Position numbers and translations under genes: made by a program
Origin: Trametes villosa
Lineage: Eukaryota; Basidiomycota; Agaricomycetes; Polyporales; Polyporaceae
Reading direction: 5' to 3'
NCBI GenBank assembly: GCA_002964805.2
Contig: PUDQ02000066.1
Span: 992,001-1,056,000, forward strand
Length of the DNA: 64,000 nucleotides
Notes under the pieces: generated by a model
What the model was told of the DNA's origin: nothing
Seen by the model: the letters and a program-made list of their open reading frames with translations, nothing else
Databases searched by the model: none
In this document: piece after piece, positions 37,486 to 48,351 of the stretch
Numbering within the stretch: the first letter of the stretch is position 1
How the letters are laid out: the number at the start of each line of letters is the position of its first letter

Positions 37486-37493
37486 TATATAAA
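37486..37493 (+). promoter_or_regulatory. TATA box of the MFS transporter gene
   Basis: TATATAAA about 139 bp before the ATG, followed by a strongly pyrimidine-rich leader (37495-37620), the usual layout of highly expressed fungal genes. Confidence 0.65.
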
Positions 37494-37631
37494 CACGCCC
37501 GCCCCGCTCTCCATCCCCCGTCCCCTCCTCCTCCTTCCCGCCGTCTGTTCCTGGACGCGCCTGCCCAATCCGGATCCGGAGCCGACTATCTTTCCCCTCC
37601 CCCCACTCACGACCACACCACTCACGCCATC

Positions 37632-39722
37632 ATGTCTATCGAGAACGAGAAAAGCTCTATCAAACAGACGTCCATCTCGGACTACTCCAAGGAGGTCAAG
37701 CACATCGACAACACCAATGCCGACGTGAAGCTCCTCAACCCCCTCGCGGGCATCCCCCATGACCAGATCATGGAGGACGCGTCCGTGTTCGCGAAGAGCC
37801 ACGGCCTCGCGCACCTCGAGCAGGAGTTCCGCAAGGGCGCCCTGGTCGCGCAAGACCCCACCGCGTTCGAGTCGCTCACCCAGCTCGACGAGGAGGACAA
37901 GAACGTGCTCCGGAGAGAGCTCACCCACCGCTGGGCGCAGCCCGCGCAACTCTACTACCTCGTCATCCTTTGCTCTCTTGCTGCGGCTGTTCAGGGTGTA
38001 CGTTGTTATTCCTTCTCTGTCGTCCGTATCTGGCGCTGACACCATATTGACAGATGGACGAGTCCGTCATCAACGGCGCGAATCTGTTCTTCCCCGATCA
38101 GTTGGGCATTCCGCAGACCGGCGACAATGCGAGCAACAACCAGTGGCTACTCGGTCTTGTGAACGGCGCTCCTTACGTGCGTACCCCCCTTCTCGCTCTC
38201 ACCGGCCGTATTCCGTGCTGACTTGGCGGCTCCTCCGACAGCTCTGCTGTGGCCTTATCGGCTGCTGGCTCTCTGCGCCCATGAACAAGTACTTCGGGCG
38301 CCGGGGGACGATTTTCATCTCCGCGTTTATCTCGTTCGTGACCTGCATCTGGCAAGGCCTTACGAACACTTGGTGGCACCTCTTCATCGCCCGTTTCATC
38401 CTCGGGTTCGGTATCGGCCCCAAGTCGACCACGGTCCCCGTGTACGCGGCGGAGTGCGCGCCACCCGCCATCCGTGGAGCGCTCGTGATGATGTGGTAAG
38501 TGGCGTCGCGATCGGGCGGGATATTCCGGACGCTAATGGTCCTCGCAGGCAAATGTGGACGGCCTTTGGTATCATGATCGGCACGGTGATGAGCTTGGCG
38601 TTCTTCCGCGTCGGCGACACCGCACACGTCCATGGCCTCAACTGGCGTCTCATGCTCGGAAGTGTGAGTGGATGTTTTCTGCGCGAAGGCGCCAATCGTA
38701 CTGACATGTTTTATTAGGCCGGTGTCCCCGCCCTCATCATCATGTCCCAGGTCTACCTCTGCCCCGAGTCGCCGCGTTGGTTGATCGGCAAGGGCCGCTA
38801 CGACAAGGCGTTCGAGTCTCTGCTCCGCCTCCGCAAGAGCCCTCTCCAGGCTGCGCGCGACCTGTACTACATCCACGTCCTGCTCGAGACCGAGAAGGAG
38901 ATTCAGAGCGGCCGCAGCCTCTTCGTCGAGCTCTTCACCGTCGCCCGCAACCGCCGCGCCACCCTCGCGTCCACGATCGTCATGTTCATGCAGCAGTTCT
39001 GCGGCATCAACGTCATCGCGTACTACTCCTCGAACATCTTCGCCCAGGCGCACTTCACCGAGTACCAGGCGCTCATCGCGTCCTGGGGCTTCGGCATGAT
39101 CAACTGGGTGTTCGCCTTCCCCGCTGTGTGGACGATCGACACCTTCGGCCGCCGCAACCTCCTGCTCACGACCTTCCCGCTCATGGCCGTCTTCCTGCTC
39201 CTCACCGGCTTCGCGTTCTACATCCCCGAGGACAGCAAAGCGCGCATCGGCATCGTCGCGCTCGGCATCTACCTCTTCGCGATGGCATACTCGCCCGGCG
39301 AGGGCCCGGTCCCCTTCACGTACTCGGCCGAGGCGTTCCCGCTGTACATCCGCGACGTGGGCATGTCGTGGGCGACGTCCGTGCTCTGGTTCTTCAACTT
39401 CATCGTCGCGATCACGTTCCCGCGCCTGCTCGGCGCGTTCCAGCCGCAGGGCGCGTTCGGGTGGTACGCGGGCTGGAACATCATCGGCTTCCTGCTCGTG
39501 CTCTTCTTCCTGCCCGAGACGAAGGCGCTCTCGCTCGAGGAGCTCGACCAGGTGTTCGCGGTGCCGACGCACGTGCACGCCGCGTACCAGCTCAAGGCGC
39601 TCCCGCACAACATCAAGAAGCACATCTTCCGCATGAAGGTCGACCCGCTCCCGCCGCTGTACGAGCACGAGGCCGCGGAGGGCGAGAAGCACTACGCGCC
39701 CGGCGGCTCCGGCCACGCATAG
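37632..39722 (+). CDS. MFS sugar/polyol transporter (SP family, inositol/quinate-like)
   Basis: Proton-coupled or facilitated uptake of a sugar or polyol at the plasma membrane; the exact substrate cannot be read. Five exons join in phase: 37632-37997, 38054-38176, 38242-38495, 38549-38663 and 38718-39722, giving 620 residues. A cytosolic N-terminus of about 115 residues (MSIENEKSSIKQTSI...) precedes 12 membrane segments. Sugar-porter signatures are seen: GCWLSAPMNKYFGRRGTI, ARFILGFGIGPKSTTVPVYA, PESPRWLIGKGRYDKAFESL, MQQFCGINVIAYYSSNIF, DTFGRRNLLL, GEGPVPFTYSAEAFPLYIRD and FLPETKALSLEELDQVF. The C-tail ends EKHYAPGGSGHA. The long N-terminus and the GPKSTTVPVYAAE block resemble fungal members annotated as polyol or inositol carriers. 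Strong TATA and pyrimidine-rich leader. Confidence 0.92.
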
Positions 39723-41346
39723 GCCATCTCCCCCCATCTCCACGGGTGTTTGGCCCGCTCGCGCGCGTCGTAGGATGCAGGGCGGGCGGGCGGTTGGTGG
39801 AGGACGTGTGTGCGCGCACCTACCTGCTAATCTAATGAATACCCCACGACTGTTACGCTTGTTCTGTGTACCATTGTATTCCTAGTCACGATCTGTTTGT
39901 TTGCTTTGCGCTACCTATAAAATGCATTTCTCACTGCGTCACTCTTGCGTGGATGGCTGCTGCTGTGATGTTTCGGCGAAGGTGTGCTAGCATTGGGAGG
40001 GGCTTCCTCACTTGAGTACAAACGTTTGCAGTCTAGGAGGCTCGAATTGCGACACTTTCGTCTGCTTACCGGGCTACCGGACCGAATGCCCGTTGTGGTC
40101 TCCCAACGCGCGGGGGCTCGCGAACGTTGTAGGAGGGTCGTGCAGCTTGGACGCACTCGACCACCATCCTCGAGTCGAGCCTGGCTTAAGTACTCTGGAA
40201 TGCTCCCCAACCCGTGGAAATGAACGCCTCCATGAAGTGTCCGACGTCTCCGATTGGCCGGTATCCTTTGCACTCACCACCAGGCTCCCCGGCCGATATG
40301 CGCTCCCACGTCGCGGTGCAACACGGAGAGACTCGCGGGCGCGTCGCCAACGGAGCATTGAGACGCACGCCTCGGGAGTGGGAGTGTGGGCCTGTTCGGT
40401 CTATCCACGGTGCGTCGCCTGCTCCGGTCGCGTACACGCTGTCAAGGGGGTGCGCAACCACGGGAGGAAAGGCTATTTGCTCGAGGCGGGTCTCATGTTC
40501 CGCTCTTGGCGTGTATGCTCTTTGCTTACTTGCGTGATGCGTTTGCGACAGGTTTTCGCTGGCTCCGTTTGTCTCAGCAACATAAGACTCTGCCTGAGGC
40601 TGCGGCGGGCACCTCGGCTACGCGCCAGTTTGCTGTCCTTTCGAACTCCTGTCTCTACGCTGCGTAGTGTGGATGATGGCGTGAGTAAGAACAGCTTTCT
40701 GGAGTGCCACACAACTTGAAACCTCGATGCGGAACTATGGCGCGATGATCTCCACATGTGCTTGCGATTTGCTCGCACAGGTTAATTGCTCCCGCTGGAG
40801 TCGTATGTTCAGGTGCCCGCTGTTCTGTACTCCCAGAGTCAGCTACGATGTATAGCAGAGTTCATTGCAATCGTGGTGCTGACCATGGCGCTTACTCACG
40901 TTCATCGTCAGAAGGCCCGTGCATGTATGACGAGGTATGCAGACATCATAAAGGTTCCTGCTACGATCTATTGACCTGACCGCCTTACATCCCAGGTTTC
41001 GCGCGTCGCGCAGATCAACCATCTACTCTCGAGCAAATGCGATCGCGCGAGTAGAACGCCGGGCCACTGCATGCGTGCCGAATCCTCGAGGGCGCATGCC
41101 GGTATTCATACCGTGCGAACGCCACCGTGCCCCGGCCTGGCCGAGGTCTCCGAACGCGCCCCTACAGACGACGCTGACAGCTGCTCCCCAAGACAGACGG
41201 TGAATGACCGCTCGCTCGGACATCCCGGCCACGCCGCGACGTTCCCGCTGCCCCGCCTTGGATTGGCAGGCGCTGTGGTCCAGCGGGGTGGGCCCCCGGC
41301 GTCGCCCGCGGCTCTCATGCGCTGCGCTCCTCTCATGCCGTCGTCG
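39723..41346. other. Gap between the MFS gene and ferritin-like copy 3
   Basis: About 1.6 kb. The start should hold the MFS 3' UTR and the end the promoter of ferritin-like copy 3. Small open frames only, and no repeat is seen. Confidence 0.5.
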
Positions 41347-41352
41347 TATAAA
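41347..41352 (+). promoter_or_regulatory. TATA box of ferritin-like copy 3
   Basis: TATAAA ends 113 bp before the ATG at 41465, matching the placement in copies 1 and 2. Confidence 0.6.
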
Positions 41353-41464
41353 GACGACAGGATGCGAGGCGCCCCGTTCACCTCATAACCGCGCCGCTCC
41401 ACGCCTTCTCCTTTCCTCCCCAAACCTCTTTACACGACACAGGTATCGAGGAACGTCGGTCGAC

Positions 41465-42601
41465 ATGATGCGTAAAGCCGCCCTTCTTGCCTTCACGGCC
41501 GCGTCCGTGGTCCTCGGCGCCCCCGCGCCAGCAGTGACCGGTGAGTCCGCTTAGCTACTACAATCGATAGAGCGACCGTTACTGACGCTTCTTCGCAGAC
41601 ACGGACGTCCTCCAGTTCGCGCTCACACTTGAGCACCTCGAGAGCGCCTTCTACGCCGACGGCCTCGCGAAGTTCGACGCGCAGGCGTTCGCCGACGCTG
41701 GATTCCCAGATTGGGTGCGCGGCCGGTTCGTCCAGATCGGCGAGCACGAGGCCGAGCACGTCAAGTTCCTGAGCGGAGCGCTTGGCCCCTCAGCAACGCT
41801 GGCGTGCGAGTACACTTTGTGGGTCCCACCTCTCGTTAAATGCCGCACCTGTGTACCTGGGACTTACCTGGCCCTCACAGCCCGTTCAACGACCCGCGGT
41901 CCTTCGCCCAGGTGTCCATGCCTCTGGAAGACGTCGGCGACTCAGCGTACGTCGGCGCGGCGCAGCTTGTGACAGACAAGGGTGTCTTGACGGACGCTGC
42001 CGTGAGTAGTGATCGCGGCGTCTGACATCTACATATTTGACGGACTGACCGTATTTACCCAGTCAATCTTGTCTGTCGAGGCGCGCCACGCCGCGTGGGT
42101 CTCCTCTGCTGTGCTTAAGCACCAGGGGTGGAACGGCCCCTTCGACTCGCCGCTGACCCCTAGCGCCGCCTTCTCGATCGCATGTCAGTCAACCCCCCTC
42201 TCGATCCGTCCACACGCATGATCGTACTGACCTCCCACGCGTATACAGCACTCTTCATCAAGAGCTGCCCGTCGAGCAACCCCGCGCTGCCCGTGAAGAC
42301 CTTCCCCGCGTTCAGCATCTCCGAGGCGGCGCCCGCGCCCGGCGCAGACGTCAGCCTCACGTTCCAGAAGCCGCAGGGCACGGACGCGGCCGCGCCGCTG
42401 TTCGTCGCGTGGCTCGACGGGCTCGGCACGATCTTCTCGGACGTGACGGCGGACGGGAAGACGACGGTGCCGCCGGGCCTGCGCGGCACGATCTTCGCCG
42501 CGGTCACGTCGAGCGACCAGGCGACGCCGAACGACACGACGCTCGTCAGCGGGTTCACGTTCGTCCAGTTCCCGTTCGACTCGCACGTCGACACGCCGTG
42601 A
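41465..42601 (+). CDS. Rds1-like secreted ferritin-fold protein, copy 3
   Basis: Closest to copy 2. Two adjacent ATGs (41465 and 41468) give MMRKAALLAFTAASVVLGAP, a signal peptide. After an intron the mature part starts at DTDVLQFALTLEHLESAFYA. The ferritin half holds FVQIGEHEAEHVKFL and SILSVEARHAAW, with both E-x-x-H pairs intact. The region between them reads MPLEDVGDSAYVGAAQLV. The C-terminal half is beta-rich: LFVAWLDGLGTIFSDV, LRGTIFAAVTSS and TFVQFPFDSHVDTP before TGA. Introns of about 50-70 nt sit where they do in copy 2. It lies alone between gene-poor stretches. Probably extracellular; enzymatic activity is not established for the family. Confidence 0.88.
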
Positions 42602-45600
42602 GCGCGGGCAGTCGTGGGCGATGGACTGTGAATGCAGCGTTGTGTTTGTTCGTTAGTTATGTGAGCGGTTTCTTGGTCGATAGTAATACCCCGATACATT
42701 CTCCTAGTGTCAAGTTGATATGTATGTCTCTTATAGAACAGCGTGCGACCCATGTGTCCATGTAAGCCTCATGGGCCACCGACGATCCTTGCTGCTATGC
42801 AACGCGTGAACTTCTACAGCCGCGCTAGGGCCGACAGTAATCATTTTGCTCTTTCGCACGCGACAACTGCCAGCGAGTCGTGAGGTGCCTCATGTCAGTA
42901 TCGTGAACACTATAGCAGGGAGCAATCTGAGATATATGCTCAAGCCTAGGCCTAGACTCGTGGCGGCTGTGAGAATGTATGATGTATTACTATGCGTCCT
43001 CCTCGCAGGGATTGGGCTATGACCAGGTTGTGGCTGGGTATGACGAGCAACGACTGAGTGTCGCGTATTATGCAGTGTACTGAAGTTCAGCTGTCTTCGA
43101 TCTTGCACGTAAAACCGCATCGTGGCGCAATGTGCAGTGACTGCGATACCGTCCAGTGGTCCGTGCAAGTAGTCTCGGCCCAGGAGGAGCAGTGAAGCTG
43201 AAAAATTCCGAGACTTTATGGTAAGCCCAGCCTAGAGGAATCCTGACTTGAACAAATCAACATGCTTCGGAACAGACCAGGCAGATTTGGAAGCAGTGAA
43301 TTATAAGGCCGGAACATCGCATTCTGAGAATACATGCACACGACTACGTACGACACCCATCGATCTTTGTTCCCCCTCCCATGATGACGACCGCGCTGGC
43401 GAAGCACTCGCTCTATCAGGTGGAGCAATGCATAAAAGTTCCGACATGCGCAAAAGACGAGCAAAAGCAAAACCTGGCATCAGCCTCCCATCGCTTCCCG
43501 GTGAGATCACGGCAGCGCGTTCCTGCGGGTGCAGACCTGGAAATCAGAAGACCATCCAGCGTTCGAACTTCGACGAGCAAGGCCGCCGCGTGCGCAGTGG
43601 GACGCTATGACGGCACGGTAGTGTTTATCGCTACTTGCGCGCAAGTCTTCCCGCGCGACGGTCTTACCGTCGGAGCCGACGCTCCCGAAAGGGCGATCGT
43701 GGGACCGGTTGAGTTCAGGTCGCTCGCGCCGGCTGGCGCGAAGCCGTGGTGCTCCTCCTAGCCGCACATCTTCGCTGTGGAAGGGGACTGCGCGGTATTC
43801 AAACCGGTGGCATAGAACGACGAGAAGAGCGCACCGTTCTAGCCGTTGGAAACATTTGTATTGGTCGTTGCGAAGTTGGTGCAATTCGTCGGCAGAGGCA
43901 CCCTCGCGATTGCTTCTAGGATCACGGGCGCACGGCACCGCGAGTGAAAGGGATGCGCTGATACGCCGAGCGGACCCGCAGCGTCGAGGCGGACAGCTAC
44001 AGACTGCGTCCGCGACAGGGATGAGAGGCGTAGAGGAGGGCCGGAGAGCCTACTGGCTGGTGTAGGAGCGATACCGCGTCAATCCTTGCGGCCGCCACAA
44101 CTCGGGAGCGACACCAGTGCAGACATGCAAGGGTTGTACGCCGACCGAGTGGTGGAGCGCAAAGACCGCCGGGGTTCCCGCTCCTACAACAGAACGCTGC
44201 AGGCCGTTGAGCACAAGCCAGGTGGAAGAGGATGAGGAGGGAGGAGGATGCTGACCTTCCTCGCCGAAAACGCGCAGGCTTATATACCGCGCGCGGGTGC
44301 TTCTTCGAGCTCCGCCTCGAGCACTCCCATTCGCACCCGCTGCATCCCGATTCCTGATCAGCCACCAGCCCCCGCGCCCCCGAGCGTGCAGAGCCCTGAC
44401 AAACAAGCTTAGCTCCCGCACGCAGTGGGAAGGCGCGCGGGCCGTCCCAGGCCCAGTGCCTGGCCTAGCGTGGGACGCGCCACAAGCTTCGCGGCACGCG
44501 GGGCCCAATCGCACCCCCCAACCGCGCGCTGCGAGCTCGACAGGGCAGCGGGATTGGCGGGGGGCCCGGGATGACGTCGACGCGCGTCGCGAAGCCTCCC
44601 CGAAGCCCCCGCACGGACTTGGGCGGAGTTGCTGCGATTGGCCCGCGCGCCGCGGGGGCTTCGATGCCTGGGGCGTGTGCGACCGTCGCAGGCGTAGGCG
44701 TAGGCGTAAGCGGTGGCCATGGGAGGCTGGGAGGCCCGGGAGCGAAAGGGGGAGGGAGCGTGCAGGCGAGCCATACGCGGTGAGATTGGCCTGCTGCTCG
44801 GGCGCGCCCTTGCGCCCGGGTGCGCGCGGTCAGCGCGCTGACGCCGCGAAGATCGCGAAGCCCAGCGGAGGCGAGCTGGGCGGCGCGCGGGGGCGTTCTT
44901 TGTGTGATGGTGGTTCCGCGCATCAGGGGCCCTGATGCGGGCCGCTGCTCCTCCTGGAGACTGCCTGGTTTGCGGCGGTCGTTTGCTTGCCTGGTGTGCC
45001 CGCCCGCGCCCGATCGCGCGGCGACAGGCGTCGCGGCGTCGGTGAACCTTGCGAGGTGGAGAGGCTGCACGGACGCAAGGTTCAGTAGCATGTGCTGCTG
45101 CGCGCCGTCGAGGGAGCGCCCTCACCTGCCACCCGCTGCAGCCATGTCCATGTGATGGCCAGCCGAGGACTTGGGAAAAGAACAAAGGGCGCGTACCGCT
45201 GGCCGAGGCGGCGGCCCCGAGAAGCTGTTGTTGGAAGGTGGTGGCGGGTACGCACCTGGCCAAGCGAGAGGTTGTTTGACACCGCGATGGTTGCTCAGCC
45301 GCGAAGGGGCCTGGAAGATCCGCGAACCGCGAGCCGAGGACGCTGGGAACAGACGGCGACAATAGGTTGCGGCGAAGACGTGGAGTTAGGACACTGACAT
45401 GCAGCGGCCGTGCGGCGCGACGATTTGGGGCGCCAGAGGATGTTTTAATGCGGTTCTGGCTTCTGCTCGGCGGGCGACAGTCACCATGCGTATCGATGCA
45501 CTAGTGTAGCAGCTCGCGTCCACACACCTTTGATACGAGAGGTTGTGCTACACCGCAACGCCGTGGTCGACCGACGTTACCTGACAGGTATGGGTGGTGC

Positions 45601-46675
45601 CGAACCAGTAGGCGAGCTCGGACGGCATCGAATGCCAAAGCAGCGCGCAAGTCCGCGGGCGGGAGGCGAGCTATCACGATTCCCTGTTGACTGATGCCTC
45701 ATTGGACGACATTACGGTGCGGCGATGCCGTACGGCGCAAATCGATGGTGATTGGGCCGTCCGATGGGGGGAGTGGGAACGATGTGAAGGGTGGCAAAGA
45801 AAACACACTACACACGGCCGCCCAGAAAGCCTAACTGAGCAGTGAATGAGTAGGGCGCGGCTTTCGAGGGTGCGGAACACTCTACCCTCGCGAGAGTATG
45901 ACGGTGGTGGCTGCGTCGTAGCACATGAACAAACGCGCGTGCGGGTGCGGATTGCTCTGACAGGAGCCAGACTGGCAGATGCCGGGGAGGTTGAAATGCG
46001 GGTGCACATAACTTCCGGGTCTAACGCTGGGACTTCCCAGCGAAGCAGCTGTAACCTATAGAGCCGCAGTAGCTGTAACCGAGGCTGCTTTTACGCAGAC
46101 TATGACCGTGACTTCAGGGTACTCAATTTATGAACGGGTACGGAGGATCCAGCATCCCCGCATTGTTTCTGTGAAAGACGTGAACGTTAGGACGCACACT
46201 CATCAGCGCGAACGAACTTACCGATAGTCTCTTCGGAAGCTGCGAGTGATAGAGTGGCTTTGAAACTCCCATGGTATGTCAGGCTACGCATGGAAAGAGC
46301 GTATTCCTGGGAGATTTGACATGTCGATGAGCCGCGGCTGCCAGTGCACGTACTACGCACCATGACGTCGAGGAGCGTGAAGAAGTCCTCCCGGTCTCCC
46401 GGGTTCATTTGTTCCGGGCATCTCTTGTGAAACCGCAGGACTGTCCTCCGGGCCGCCTTGGGGTGCGCCATCCTGCGCCATCCCAGCGCATCTGGGGACC
46501 GGTCGAACTCGCAGCTGCCACCTCGATCCACGAGATGCCGGCGCTGGTATTTCGCACGCGCCTGGTATCTCGTTGGTATCGTCATAGCGCAGAGTTTTGC
46601 AGCAGAGAGTTTTGCATCTTCCCAAAGTTGACATATGTTTTGAGCCCTTAGAGTACCGTGGCAAGAGTCACCCGA
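42602..46675. other. Gene-poor stretch of about 4.1 kb
   Basis: No gene is supported. 44297-45362 is very GC-rich and open on both strands, with low-complexity Arg/Ala/Pro translations, so the frames are probably composition artefacts. A TATA-like TTATATACCGCGCG lies at about 44279 with no convincing frame after it. A short GTAGGC repeat sits at about 44694-44710. Confidence 0.45.
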
Positions 46676-46703
46676 GGTGGTACAGGGTGGTACCTGGTGG
46701 TAC
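46676..46703 (+). repeat. Three GGTGGTAC repeats at 10-bp spacing upstream of MPC2
   Basis: GGTGGTAC starts at 46676, 46686 and 46696, exactly 10 bp apart, 193-220 bp before the MPC2 ATG. Such one-helical-turn phasing fits a cooperative protein-binding site, but no factor is known to me for this motif. Confidence 0.6.
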
Positions 46704-46895
46704 AAAGTAATGAACAGCTCCCGAGCTCGGACTCGGAGGAGTTAGCAGATGCCACGCGAGAACAGCGTGGGCGCCCGTGGGCGCTACGCTATTACACCCT
46801 GACCTCACACCACCACTGACTCCTCGCCGTCCGCGTCCTCCGCCTCGCTCTCTCCGTCCTCCTTACACCTCAGTCGACCGCAAAACACCGCCAAC

Positions 46896-47629
46896 ATGTC
46901 CGGAGCAGCAGCATCAGCCGGCGCGTCGAAGTTCCAGGCGTTCATGAACCACCCGGCAGGTGCGGCGAGCCCGCCCATCCGCACCTGATTAGCGTCTGAC
47001 GTTCTCGGATCCCCGCTGCTCGTCCCCCCCTCGACGCCTGGATGGTCGGCGTGCAGGCCCGAAGACGGTGTTCTTCTGGGCGCCGATGATGAAGTGGTGC
47101 CTGGTTGCGGCGGGGCTGAAGGACTTGTCGCGCCCGGCGGAGAAGCTGAGCGTGTCGCAGAACCTGGGTGCGTCGTGTGCTCTCCTCATACCGGTTTCAT
47201 GTTATTGACCTGGTTCACTCGACTTCACTGTTGGCGTAATATCTGCGTGTATGGTATATATACTTGCTGTACGCAGCCCTCGCCGCAACCGGGTTCATCT
47301 GGGTGCGCTACTCGCTCGTCATCACGCCGATCAACTACAGTCTGGCTGCTGTATGTACCCACTGCTCTGTGCGCTACCAACACTGGGGAATGCTAATGTT
47401 ATGTCCAGGTCAACTTCTTCGTCGGTTCGACTGGTCTCGGACAGCTGGCCCGCATTTACCAGTATGTGGTCCACTACCTTGCCCATGACATGCCTGAACG
47501 AACGTTTGACCGCCTGGCAGCTATCAGAAGACCCAGCAGGACCCCGTTGCTGGCTACTTCAGCTCTGCGACCTCTTCCGTCCTCCCGACTACGACACAGA
47601 AGGCGGGGCCTACGACGAGCGCTGCCTGA
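46896..47629 (+). CDS. MPC2: Mitochondrial pyruvate carrier subunit 2
   Basis: Subunit of the inner mitochondrial membrane carrier that brings pyruvate into the matrix, working as a heterodimer with MPC1. Five exons fit in phase: 46896-46959, 47057-47167, 47277-47350, 47409-47461 and 47521-47629, giving 136 residues, normal for the family. Family blocks are KFQAFMNHPAGPKTVFFWAP, MMKWCLVAAGLKDLSRPAEK, LSVSQNLALAATGFIWVRYS and LVITPINYSLAAVNFFVGST. Three short membrane helices are expected. The C-tail is Ser/Thr-rich. No MPC1 gene is in the window. The three 10-bp-phased repeats upstream may belong to its promoter. Confidence 0.95.
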
Positions 47630-48351
47630 AGAGTCCCTACATTACCAGTCGTCTTCCTATATTCTATCTCATTAGTGTGCTATTGATGCTTGTCCCCGTC
47701 CAACTTAGCAGCGCGTGCCCTTACCGTGAGGAGATTGGGGTTCACCGGTCCAATCCTGCGCAGCAGTCAACCTACTTGTCTGAACCCGCTATATTCACGC
47801 CTATCCGCATGGGCGGTACACCGCCTGTGAGCGGTATGCACTACTCTTCGCACCACTCGACGCTCGTTGTAGATAAGCTACAGCTGGCGGACCTCCTCTA
47901 CCTAGTTATGAAAGCACGAAGGGCTAGGTTCATCCAAGCTTTCGGAGCTATGTTATCTTTGCCGCGCGATGCCGCGAACGGCCTCTTCGTCTCCGCCCAT
48001 TGGATGCTTCAGACCGCCTCGCGGTCCGCACTCTCTCCGCATCCTTCGCTCTAGAGATTCTTGAGTGCTTTTTGTAGCAGTTATCGCACCTCCGGGCGCG
48101 CACAACGTCCAGGCAGAAAGCCAGAACCCCCACCGGGGCGGGCGGCTGCGATCGGGTGTGCTTCCGCTTACCTATAATGGGCGCCTAAACTGTTCTTAAG
48201 AAGCGCGGCTTTTCAGCCACTCGCCAGCGTCAGCCACAATCCCTCTTCCGCCCTCTCCGCCATCGTCCCTGGCCGCCCCAGCAGCCCGCTAGAACACAGA
48301 ACGGCACAAGTCGCGGATATCAGGGCTTGGAGACTGTGATCTTTCGTCAAG
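47630..48351. other. Gap between MPC2 and the antiporter gene
   Basis: About 720 bp containing the MPC2 3' flank and the antiporter promoter. Short frames only. Confidence 0.5.

Noticed and set aside
38199..39743. 514-codon minus-strand frame opposite the MFS transporter
   Set aside because: Antisense shadow of the transporter's main exon and neighbouring sequence; Glu/Arg/Val-rich with no domain.
44279..44292. TATA-like element resembling the ferritin-like copy 2 promoter
   Set aside because: No convincing coding sequence follows within several hundred bases on either strand.
44297..45362. Long overlapping open frames on both strands (up to 317 codons)
   Set aside because: The region is very GC-rich, the translations are low-complexity Arg/Ala/Pro/Gly, and no family motif or splice logic is visible. 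Best explained by lack of AT-rich stop codons.
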